This document shows, in pieces, positions 23,890 to 34,329 of a stretch of DNA of 64,000 nucleotides (the stretch's first letter is position 1; every line of letters begins with the position of its first letter). This stretch comes from Cryptomeria japonica (Eukaryota; Streptophyta; Pinopsida; Cupressales; Cupressaceae), in assembly GCF_030272615.1 (NCBI RefSeq), contig NC_081414.1, forward strand, positions 339,368,502 to 339,432,501. The letters run 5' to 3'. A program made the translations under genes and the position numbers. The notes under the pieces were generated by a model. The model saw nothing but the letters and a program-made list of their open reading frames with translations, had not been told where the DNA came from and did no database searches.

Positions 23890-25248
23890 ATGGCATCCTC
23901 ATCAAATGTTAATACTTCTATGGTAGTTGAAATCAAGAACCGCACACGCCCAAAATTTAAGAAATATCCTTACAAATCACTTTTGGATGATCATTTCGGG
24001 GAATTTTTTAGCGTTTTCCATGGTGTTCTTCACACTGGAGACATTAGGGCATATATCCATTGCAATATCAAAGAAATCAGGAATTATGAGATGTTCTACA
24101 TATTTACAAATTGCCTTATCATTGACAATCAACTCAAATTAGAATATGCACAATTGAGGAGGAAGGGTTTTACGTAGTTCATGGATTTTTTGTCCTTCGA
24201 CGAAGATGAATGGATGAGGTACATCCTCAACCGAATTCATGGGGAATTCTTATGGTTGGACCGACCATACAAGATAACTGAAGAAGTGATCAAGAATATC
24301 ACTTGCCTTTACAAGGTCAGAGATGTGCCAAGGATTCGACAGATATCAAACACAGATGTATGCAAACTCACTGGCACAACATATGATGTCAGATCAATGC
24401 AAGTTGATGATTTTAGGGATCCCAATGTGAAATTTGCCACAATGGTGATTGGTTATAAGGTTTATCAATCTAAATGATTGAACTCAGTCTTTGGAACCAC
24501 CATTCACATTTCTTATCAGATGGTGAGAGAAGATGCATGTTATGACTTATGCAATGTGATGGTCAAGGAATTGATGACCAACCTCCAAAAGATCAAGCAA
24601 GATAAGAAGAATACATTCTGATATGGTTCTCTGATAATATGTTTAACCTTTTACTTTCTGAATATGGTACCTGGTTATGGTAAGATTCAATGTGCATTTG
24701 ATAGACCAGCAGGAAGACAAGAAACATAAGGTTAACTTGTGGGCCTTTTTCAAAATATTTCAAGAAGAGATGGAAAATAGGGTAAGGATTCCGAAAGAAA
24801 TTATGGAGAAATATAAGGACCCAATTTATTTCATGGTTAATAAGGATGAATGCATGATGGAGGTAGTCCATCCTAGAATAGTTTGGATTATACCAATGGG
24901 CTATGAGGTAGATGCAGCCACACTTGATGGTTATGCACAACATCTACTCACAACTCCAGTTGATGAAAAGGAAGAAAAATTTGGCACTCCACAAGAGAAG
25001 GGACTAAAAGTCCACTAGGAACAAGTTGCTCCCAACATCAAAAGGAAAATGACAATAGTTACAACTGAGCATCTAATTAGTGAAGTTCATGATAGGGAAG
25101 AAGTGGAACAAAAGGTTAAGATCCTTGAAGCCTAGAGAAAAGAAGAACAGAAAAAGAAGAGAAAAAGAGGAGAGAGGAAAATAAAGCAACTCAGGCCACT
25201 CCTAATGTTATCCCAGTTACAACTGAGCCACCTACATTAGTTTCCTTG
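23890..25248 (+). pseudogene. ORF A, part 1: accessory ORF of E2
   Basis: The ATG GCA TCC TCA TCA start is followed by a frame with scattered stops and one or two frameshifts (near 24.7 and 25.14 kb). Residues 1-330 look globular, with the motifs RPYKITEEVIKNITCLY, KLTGTTYDVRSMQVDDF, FATMVIGYKVY, SVFGTTIHISYQMV and MVPGYGKIQCAFDRP. A Lys/Glu-rich linker follows (EKEEKKRREENKAT), ending with TTEPPTLVSL at the insertion point. The family is not known to me. The ITE/E-I-x3-T pattern recalls LINE ORF3 and other plant element accessory proteins. It occupies the place of pol or env in E2. Confidence 0.6.
25244..25248. repeat. Possible target duplication CCTTG, left of ORF-B unit
   Basis: CCTTG occurs here, directly before TGTTGAAATATG, and again at 31070-31074. 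ORF A stays in the same frame across the two copies. A 5-base match found within ~200 searched bases could be chance. Confidence 0.35.
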
Positions 25249-25315
25249 TGTTGAAATATGGGTCCCCTGTTTCTATTTTGTGTTGCTTTGTTCTTTTGGT
25301 TTTTGTTTCTTTTAC

Positions 25316-26410
25316 CTCAGAACCCCAAAGTCCTGGAGTCTCAAGATCTCTTTCCTTTTGTTTCTTTGCTTGTTCCACCTCAGAACCCCAGACCTTTGGA
25401 GTCCCGAGGTTGGTCTCTTTGTCTTTTTTTTCATGTTCTTCACCTTAGAACTCCGAAGTCCTGAAGTCCCAAGGTGTGTTTTTGAGTTCTTTACCTTGGA
25501 ACTCTGGAGTTCTGATGTGTGTTGTGTTTTCTCAACCTTGAAACTCCAAAGTCCTGAGGTTGAGTGTTCGGTTGCTTCTTTCTTTCTTTTCTTCACCCTA
25601 GAACTTGGAGTTCTGGAGTCCTGAGGTGAAGTGTCTTGTTTTGTATTTTTGTCATCAAGCTCGGAACCTTGGGACCCCGGAGTCCCAAGGTCCTATTTAA
25701 AGCATTCGTACAGATGAGATTGGGGGGGGGGGGGGGCGTATAAATATGAACAGTGATATTTTTGAAGCTCATTTGTGCATTCCATGTTTAGAGTTCTTGC
25801 TTCCAAACCTCCAAGCTTCCTTGCATTCTTGGGCATTTTGTTTCACTATGTCGGTGATTTTTCTTGCCGTCTTTGTCACTTTTTAGGTTAGATCTTCTTT
25901 TTTTCTTCTTTCACGGGTTTTGTTTGTCTTCTTATTTTTTGTTTTCTTGCTTGTTCCTACATGCCCTAAGTTTCCTATCCAGAAACCTCAGACCCCCAAA
26001 GTTTCAGGATCTTTTCTTCTTCCTACCCTAGACCCCTAGAGTTCCAGGTTGATTTCTTGTCCCTACCCGAAACCCCGAAACCCCAAAGTTCTGAGGTCCA
26101 ACTTTATAAGTCCTCTTTCTAAAAGTTCTATTGAGTATCTTTTAATTGGCTTAGGACCTCAGAGTCCTGAGATGAGCCTAAACTTTAAATCTTGAAACCC
26201 CAGAGTTTCGGACTTTCTCCATGCATACCCAACTCGGAACCCTAGAACCCCAGAGTTCTGGAACCATTTGTTATCTACCTAGCCTGGAACCTCAGAGTTT
26301 TGGACATTCATCAATGTGTACCTAGCCCAGAACCCTAGAGTTTCGGGCCCTATTTTAAAAGAAAAACTTCCTACCCCAGGACTCCGAAACCCCGAAGTCC
26401 CAAAGTGAAT
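25316..26410. repeat. About 16 imperfect palindromic modules (AGAACTCC...GGAGTTCT type)
   Basis: Modules close to CTCGGAACCCCGGAGTCCTG occur near 25316, 25378, 25442, 25493, 25536, 25596, 25660, 25976, 26020, 26066, 26150, 26187, 26232, 26282, 26326 and 26374. Many are self-complementary around GGAGT/ACTCC. They lie on both sides of the TATA box in the 5' part of the ORF-B unit. Open frames through them are artefacts of the repeat. Confidence 0.7.
25739..25746 (+). promoter_or_regulatory. TATA-like box after a 15-G run
   Basis: TATAAATA lies two bases after an uninterrupted run of 15 G (25722-25736) and ~730 bp before the ORF-B ATG. It suits an LTR promoter; use is not shown. Confidence 0.35.
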
Positions 26411-26474
26411 GAATTTTTAATATTTTGGATATGGAACTGAAACTTGCTTTCTTCTTGTAGATTCAAGTAGTTAG

Positions 26475-29400
26475 ATGGTGTCATCTTCCAGCAAAATAGG
26501 GAAGGATATTGATTGACTTCCAATGATCATGAAATACCACTATCAAGGATAGATATACGCCTCAAAGTTGGACGACCAAGTCAAATGGGTCACTGACACT
26601 GAAATTGGCCATATCAAAATTGAGGATATTAGAACCCAACTGGATAAGACAAGATTGGAGGCCCCAAATAGGAGAATTAAAAGATCAGGCCTAGTAGAGG
26701 TGACTATCTTCCCACAATCAGTGTAGGCACCTAAGTTCATAATGATAATTTCTCAATTTTATGACCCTGACACTAGAAAGTGCACCGACGCACAAGGAAA
26801 AATAGTTATAGATTTGTCCCTTGACATGCTGGGATTCATGTTCAGAATCCCAACTAGATATGAGATTTTCCTCTCAACCAAAGAGGAGGCCTTAAATGTA
26901 TGGAATGACAAAGTTACAGTGAATAAAAGGCACATGAATGAAAATTGGTTGGAGGAAGAGAGGAAAACAGGTCTGAGGGCAACAAAGATCATGAGAGTAG
27001 ACTTCAAGGAGCTACAAAGAGACCTGATTATCATGCTAAGTAGGGTCTTTGGCAAGCCTAATTGTAAACACTTTCATCTGTGGATGTTTTAGTTCATGAC
27101 TACTATCCTGGTGGGAAAGCAATATTTTGATTGGCCTCACATCCTCTCAGACAACATCTGCAAACAAATGAAGGAGGTCCACCAGACTAAGAAATTCTTC
27201 TTCACATCTTATGTCATCTAGGTGGCCGCAAGAGCTGGCAAATTCCCAGGATTGTAGGTGGAGGGTCAACTAGGGGATAAAGAAGGACAAAAGAAGGTAT
27301 GGGAATATTATTCCCAACTTTTTGTAGTCAATGCAAAGGCTCATTTCAAAAGAATCAATGATGCCTTCATTTTCCTAGTGATAATTAAACTAACGGGAGA
27401 TATAGGATATCAGATTAACCTGGAGGCTATGGCTATTATCTGAGAGTGGGCATGTTGGTTTATCCAAAACCCATACTCCACTTACATCAAGGTCAGTGGA
27501 TTCACAAGGAACCCAATGCTGCTTCCCAGGTATTGTAATGACAAGGTAATTTTGTTAGAATATGTCAAGCAATTATTAGGCCTCCAATCCCTCCTGTCAT
27601 CTAAGCACAAAACAAGCATTGATTTTTTAGTATCTATTAGATACTTCTCATGCTTTAAGATATAGGTGGAAAATTTGGCAAAGTAAGAGCTACAAGAGTT
27701 GAAACTAAATAATTTGATTATGCTATGGGATCCTATGATCCCTATGGGAAGCTCAAGAAAGCTATGCCTAAGGCATATGAGGGACACAATCCTAGACTAG
27801 AGGATTTTGGGGCTAACCTCCAAGATAGTTTTGAAGTAAGAGGGAAACATTATAACAGGTTATTAGTACCACAAATAAGAGATTTAGAAATCTAGACCAA
27901 TCTCCCTAAAAACCTCAGGGATGATGGAGACCTTCTTGATGTTGCTTACAAAGGATTAGATATTGATAAGAAGGTCCTCATCCCAATAAGGTGGTCTGTG
28001 AATGAGAACATGAATATAGAAAAGATTTCCCAAGTAGTCATCAATAGAACCAAACAATGTCTAAGTCAAAGGGTCAGGCCAAGTGCCTCAAAGGGAAAAC
28101 AAAAGGAGTCTACCTCAGGGGTACCTCAATCAAGGGGTTATAAGGAGTATGCTCGGAAGACAGGATCAAACTCAATAAATAATGCATCTATTGACCCTGA
28201 TGAAGAAGTGTGAAGAAGTGGGGCCCCAAGTCAGAAATGAGGATCTAACGAGAAAGCTTAGTGAGAAGATGAGGGAGTCTAAGTTGTTAAAGAAGGCGAC
28301 CGACCTTGGAGTGACAAATGGATTAGGAGCAGTACCACTAGCTAAAGTCCTTCCACCAAGGACGGCTATAGGGTAGGTTGTAGAAGAAGGTGCTCAGGAG
28401 CAACAAGAAGGAATAAAAATAAATGAAGATGTGCCCACTCAACCTCCTCCAATAGCTATGGTGAATGTTCTAGTTACCAATGCCCCTGCACCACCATCAA
28501 TTAATGTAACCATAGGGCAGTCGAGGATACAACGATTTAGGTCTAGTGCTGAAGAGGTGATTATTAAAAATGCAGAATCAGATTTAGATTAGGAAGAGGA
28601 TCAACTTGAGTAACATCAGCCACTTGGAGAGGAGAAAGAATAGGATGAAGTAGAAGATCTTCTAAATGAGAGACTAGTCTTAACTCCTTAAGACCAAGAA
28701 GACATATTTAATGACATAGTTGCCAAGAAAGGTGGAACAAAGGCAGAAGCAGATGAGGAGATAACATTCAATGAAGCAGTCAATGATAAGTTAGGAGAGT
28801 TGCACAAGTTGCAATAGCTGAACACTAATATTTCTCTCCATCTAAATTTGGCTCATCAAGTCACTTCACCTCATGATCTTGAACAAACAAATGTAGGAGA
28901 GAGGGATGAAGCAGAGGAACAAGAAGAGGTGCATATTGTAATTGCTGATATAGTCTCACATCAAGGTGATAAAGATCAAGACATATCACAATGGCTCAAA
29001 TTTACTTTCAAGAAGAAAAAGAGAAAGACAGAGCTCCCTAAGGTGACATTGCAACAGGTAGTCACGGAGGAGCCCCCAAAGGTTAAGAAGCCAAAAATTG
29101 TACATCACTTATCAAGAACAAGTTTGGGTGAAGTGGTTGCTGATGTGGCAGTTCCACTCCAGTATGAAGGTCAAGCTTCTCTTAAATATCAAGTATCCCA
29201 AGTAAATTTGGGTAAACAAACAAAGTGGGGAGAGCTGGCCACTCTAGAACTAGCCACTAGTGTTGTTAGGGGGGGGTGGAAAAGGAGCATACCTCCAACA
29301 TGGAGCTTAAAGCAAAGCTAGGGAAATACAAGCAATTGTTATTAGAAATAAGAAAACCTCTAGACTCTTGTAAGGTTGACAACCCACCATCAACCTCATC

Positions 29401-30133
29401 ATTGCCAGAGGGAGAAGTGAAGGCATTAGTGGAGGTGAGACAAGTGGCCACTGTAGCTAAATCATGGGCCCAAATAAAAGCAACAAAAAATAGATTATTT
29501 TTGCAGGATACCATTGGGATATACTGAGAGGCAGTACAAGAAGGTGGAGCATTAGCTTCTTGCTCTACACAATGTGAATGAAAGCTAAGCATTCTTAATA
29601 AGCATTTTTGAATTTTGAATAAAGTTTTGCATCCAGGGGAAGAGGTAATAATGGACAGGGATCTCTTGGGATGAGATAGCTAAAAGAACCTGCAATCTTA
29701 TGCATACATTTTGGAACTAAAGGTTGAAATTCTTTAGCAGTATGTGAAGGATATGGAAGAGATCTGAGTCCCTCTCCTTAGAGAAATTTTGAAATATATG
29801 AATTTTGTGAAGCATATACTCAGAGATTTTGGGTTAGGATTAACCAGCACCATGATAATGGAGGAAGGGCAAGTTTTGAATCAGTGGGATTCATACAAGG
29901 CCCAACATTTGGGACCTTTGGCTTAGTTTGATGTCTCTCTCATGGACAAATATACATACCTGATTACCCAATGTCAAGAGGTGGCAGAGATAGTATGGGA
30001 GTTAGAGAAAGGAAAGAAGCATGCAAAAGAGGTTTTGAAGAAATACAAATTTAGAATTAAACATGTAGCTGATCCTCCTATTCAAGTTGTTGCATGCATT
30101 ATCGATAATTATAGATCTTTTATTAAAAAGTGA
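26475..30133 (+). pseudogene. ORF B: LTR-borne ORF of the unit inside E2
   Basis: The ATG GTG TCA TCT TCC start is preceded by a pyrimidine-rich TTCTTCTTGTAG. The conserved N-terminal domain has FYDPDTRKCTDAQGK, LDMLGFMFRIPT and VGKQYFDW. These align in order with RYDPVSETIRRDDGE and EGKQYLDW of the E4 ORF. A middle region (28.0-28.9 kb) is acidic and Gln/Pro-rich; basic patches lie at 29.0 kb (KKKKRKTE). The C-terminus near 29.94-30.13 kb is coiled-coil-like (VWELEKGKKHAKEVLKKY). Many stops and several frameshifts are present. The function is unknown. Confidence 0.55.
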
Positions 30134-31074
30134 AAGATGAAAACATAGCTGCTAAAGATAGCAGGCCTTTTGCATGACTCCCAATTTTATATTTTCAGCT
30201 ACAACTCCAACTCACATTCCAGTTTTGAGCAAAATTCTAGATGACTATGGAAGCTTGGCTTACACAACATGGTCTTCATAGTGCTCAGGCAACCTCCATT
30301 TCATAATAGTTAACTGGAGTATTAAGACAGAAACTTGCAAGTTAACTGTGACACCTAGTTTTGAGTTCTTAATTTAGGTTAGATTTATTTCCTAGATAGT
30401 AGGGCAAAAAACTTCTATAAATTGAGAATTTGGATTCATTTGTAGGGGTCCCCAAATTCATGATTTGTGGCCCACTTAGAGATTTTTTGAGTATTTTGTA
30501 GATTCTTAAGAAGTTGAGTTATTTTTGTTACACATTCATTGAAATTAATACAAGAAGCAGCTTGTAGATTGTCTGATCTACGTCTATATTCTAAGAAATT
30601 GTTCTTTGTAATTTGGTAATGTCTATTATTTGGAATTAGCAATGTGGTTTGATCTTTGTTTATTGCTTTATGAATCATATTGTGCACGTGAGTGGTGTAT
30701 GAGAATTATTGTGGTAGGTGATATTGTTGATGATTTTATTTCCATAAGTCTGTGAAATTGATGATTTTGCAGGTTTACTGGAGGTCTGTTGTTGAATTCT
30801 TATTTGAATAATATTTGATAATTTCTTGGATTGCAGGGAGCTAACTTAGTAGTTTGTTAAGTTGTTATTGAATTGATTTCATTGTTGTTTTCTTGTTCCC
30901 TTTACTCTTCGCAGTTTATTTTCCAGAGAATCTTAAATCATAAAATATAAAAAAGGAAGTTAAGCCATTCATGATCAACTGGATTTAATTTCAACCAGTA
31001 GGCCCCTTAATAGGTACAACCACATCAACCATTGGTCTACCCATCACCATCGTGACGTGACTATAGAGACCTTG

Positions 31075-32937
31075 GAGTAGTGAGTTTCCCTAAACTTGTT
31101 GCTTTTTAGGAGAGGTGGTGAGTGTTCACATTGGCTACCTAATTGTTGGTGGGTGTGTCAAAAATAGTTGTCAAAACCACCTAAACAACTCGAAGGATGA
31201 TCCGGTGAGCCTTCTATCCCTAAGCCTAAGGAAGAAAAGATAAGAAAACAAAAATTGGCAAGGGAATATGTTGTAGTATCTTCAGAGGAGATGGAGTCAG
31301 AAGAAGACTCCTAAGATTACCATTGTACACAAGAGGAAGCCCAAAGGAGATGAACAATCTAAACTGGAAGCTAAGAAGAGAACCGATCAGCAAAAGAGGT
31401 TAGATGATCAAGAAATTATAGATCAAATTATTAATGATGACAATCTAAAAAAAAATTCTGTATTTTATGATGAATTTAATGAAAAGGATAATAAATAGTT
31501 AGAAGAGGCCATTGTTTTATATCTTGATTCATTTAGTAAGATATTGATAGAATTGGAGACAATTTTGCCCAAAGAATTGTATGATAGATTAGAAAAAGAA
31601 AGTTACATGAACAAAATCTAGACAAACAAATGAAGGAAACAAAATTGGTTAATCTTTGTCCATCCATTACTCCACAAGAGGTTGCAGATTTAATAAATGA
31701 GACAGGTTTGACAGAATTTGAACCCAAACATTGGAAAAATATGATATCTAAAAATAAATAGTAGATATATGGGTAATAATTATTTTCAGTAAAGGATATA
31801 AGCTTATTCCTAGTTTTGTATAGTTACAGAATATTCAATTACCAAAGGATAAGGAACCAGAAAGGAAAGATGAGAAAAATGTGAAACTTGATCCACCAGT
31901 TACTAGTCCACTAGCTCATGAGTCAAATTTTGACATTGAGGATACTCATAATCCTCTAGAATCAAATGTATAGGATGTTGAGGAAGAGGTTGTAAAGGAA
32001 AAAGGTTTAGAAGAGAAGGAATCAGGGGAAGCACCAAAAGAGAGTGATGCACCCAGTGGCGAAGCCACCAGTGCACATGAGGTACATAGTTTAGTAGATA
32101 AGGAACCGATAGATATACACCAAAAGACATCTGTTAAAGACCAAGGAAAAAGGGTAGAGTCAGTTTTCCCTTTTGGATTGGAAATTGACACATCTCTAAC
32201 ACAAGCCAAAGAGAAAGTGTAGGGATTCTTTATTAGTTTTGACAAGCCTTACCACCTAATATCACTAGCAGAAAAGGTCCTAGCTACTATTGCACTTCAA
32301 GCTCAGGTGAGTCAAGAGTTATCTCAAGAAGAATCCAAGGACAAAAAATTGATACAGTCTACTTTTGATGTTTTGAATCGGCTTGTACCAGAATTTCAAG
32401 CAGAAGAGAGCTCAAGCTCTTCTAGGAAACTTCAACAACTAATTGAGTATATTCCCAAATAGTATCATTCTTTGGTTAAAATTTATTCACTTGAAGACAA
32501 AGACAAATTTGTTGAGGCTAGGAAACAAATATTTTTCCAGATGATATCAACAGAAAAGGCCAAACTTCACACCTGTCTACAGTCCATTGATGAATCCTCA
32601 GCAGAAGGAGGTAAAGTCTATAAGACTTTGTCTAGATTTTTCAAATCTCATAGCCTCCTTGGACAAGAATATTATGGATTATAAATTGGACAATATGATA
32701 AGGAGATCCATAGAACTCTGGAACTTTATAGGTCCCCAGTTAGACAACTTGCTTTGTCATAAAACAGAGTGTATAGTAAATATGTAGTAGGAGGATCCAA
32801 TAGAATCCCAAGCCATTGAATATTATGCTAGTCTCTTGAATGGGTTCAACTCCATTCTAGATTCACTTAAGCAAGGTTGGGATACTTACTTTTCATTTTT
32901 AAAGACTTTGTATGGAAACATTCTGAAATATGTATAG
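31075..32937 (+). pseudogene. ORF A, part 2 (after ORF-B unit)
   Basis: The frame resumes with KPPKQLEG and SGEPSIPKPKEEKIRKQKL, a proline/lysine linker like that before the insertion. It then runs through acidic sequence with frameshifts (near 31.3 and 31.8 kb) to a helical C-terminus (VSQELSQEESKDKKL, EARKQIFFQMISTEKAKLH, GFNSILDSLKQGWDTYFS). It ends at about 32937. It is the C-terminal half of the E2 accessory protein and lies ~200 bp before the polypurine tract. Confidence 0.5.
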
Positions 32938-33006
32938 AGACCAGTATATACATGTAAATCACTTGTACATATTTCTTGTATATATTCACCCATATTTTTC
33001 ATTGAT

Positions 33007-33159
33007 GTCAAAGGGGGAGGAGTACAATGAAAAATGAATGTATATCATAGGGGGAGTGTACAAATGTAAATAGATGCATAGATGTATAGGTAAGGGGGAG
33101 CATACTTAGAGAATATCATTTTCCACTTGAGTGTTGCCATCAATGCCAAAGGGGGAGAT
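33007..33159 (+). promoter_or_regulatory. Iterated polypurine-tract-like motifs before E2 3' LTR
   Basis: AAAGGGGGAGGAG (33010), AGGGGGAGTG (33049), AAGGGGGAGC (33091) and AAAGGGGGAGAT (33148-33159) lie within 150 bp. The last abuts the LTR and should be the real plus-strand primer. ATGTCAAAGGGGG and ATGCCAAAGGGGG contexts show that the first and last are duplicated. Confidence 0.65.
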
Positions 33160-34128
33160 TGTTGGCAATTGACACTCATCCGATAGTCACCTTCTAAGGT
33201 GAATTGAATTTTTGGGTTGTCATTGATGGAAACTCATCTTCAGGAGATACTATTTCTTCATCTAGACTTATCACTTTATCATTTTGTCTAGTTAAGGCCA
33301 ATTGGTATACACCCTATGGTTTACACTTGTTAACCAGTTATTCTTGGTACTGCTAATTCATATTATGGGACCTGGTAAAGTCATTAGAGGAATTGTAGGT
33401 AGTGTGCTAGGCCAACATCAGACAAGATCATCGGGGTAATTTGTCATATTCTTTATGATCCAGAAGGAAGCCAGTAGGTTTATTTTCTTTGTGAAGGCTG
33501 ACATGATGAACAAGTTACAAGTTATAAGGGTATATAAGGGAGATCACTTAGTGATGGATTTGATACATTGATATGATGTGTTTTGAGATGTGAAAGAGTC
33601 AAATATTGATAGTATGTGAATTAATGAGAGAATGATAGAATATGTGTGTAGTTGCATGTGCACAATCCTAACTCGTAGTAGAACTGAGTATCAGTATCAC
33701 TGATTCAGTTGAGGATCTCAGAGCTACAACCATAACTTATCCAGCATGGTTAGATACATCATTTAAGTTTAATTTTGTTATAAATCATTTTGTAATGATA
33801 TGTAAGTCAATGAGACTTCCATATTTGTGTATTTGAGTAGTGAACTCTAGGCGGTAAGCCTGTATGCATGTTCATACCCCTCTATGTAATATGTATATAC
33901 CTTGATCAAGTATATAAATATTATGGGTACCAACCCCACCATGGTTTTTCCCTTTATAGGGTTTTCCACATATCAATATTGGTTTTATGGTATTGCTTCT
34001 TGTGTTTATTTGTTTATGCACTTTAATTTTATATTATGTCACCTAGTTGATCAACAATAAGTTTAGAAATTCATTTACCAGTAGAACATTGATTCACCCC
34101 CCGCTCCTAGTGTCCTTGGATTCCAACA
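33160..34128 (+). repeat. E2 3' LTR (969 bp)
   Basis: It runs from TGTTGGCAATTG to GATTCCAACA and matches the 5' LTR, with substitutions and small indels throughout, so E2 is not recent. AGATG follows the end. Confidence 0.85.
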
Positions 34129-34329
34129 AGATGTACATCTAGGTGAAATTTTTCCACCTAGATATAGTCTCTTATGAGTCATCCTATGAAGAACCAATTC
34201 ATTAATCTCCTCATGTGACTTTGTAGAGCTGAACAAGATGAACCATTATTACAATATAAAGAGCACTACCAATACTACTTATAAAAATTTTAGATCTCCC
34301 CCTGAGTGATAGTCCTGAAAAATGACTAT

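Larger units (their letters stand above)
25249..31069 (+). mobile_element. ORF-B unit: candidate ~5.8-kb solo LTR carrying an ORF
   Basis: ORF A stops being readable at 25248 and resumes in the same frame after ~31.07 kb, so this block is an insertion. It begins TGTTGAAA and contains ~1.2 kb noncoding DNA with a TATAAATA box, a ~3.7-kb ORF and ~0.94 kb more. This is the same plan as the LTR of E4. The end GACTATAGAGA resembles ACTAATAGA before the E4 PBS. A PBS-like GGTGGTGAGTGTTC lies at 31113, so the insertion could instead extend to ~31.17 kb and include a little internal DNA. Confidence 0.5.
21309..34128 (+). mobile_element. E2: copia-type LTR element without pol, carrying ORF A
   Basis: Two ~970-bp direct repeats starting TGTTGGCAA and ending TTCCAACA bound the element. 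A Met-type PBS follows the first and a polypurine tract precedes the second. Flanking 5-mers are ATATG (left) and AGATG (right), a plausible target duplication with one mutation. Inside are a coiled-coil/zinc-knuckle gag fragment and a long unknown ORF (ORF A), but no reverse transcriptase or integrase. It looks like a large non-autonomous derivative. A ~5.8-kb unit has inserted into ORF A. Confidence 0.8.

Noticed and set aside
25248-25624. Several overlapping plus- and minus-strand frames of 66-114 codons
   Set aside because: The frames arise from the repeated palindromic modules and carry no recognisable domain.
30436-30687. Minus-strand frame after ORF B
   Set aside because: It is an AT-rich noncoding part of the unit with no similarity to any element protein.
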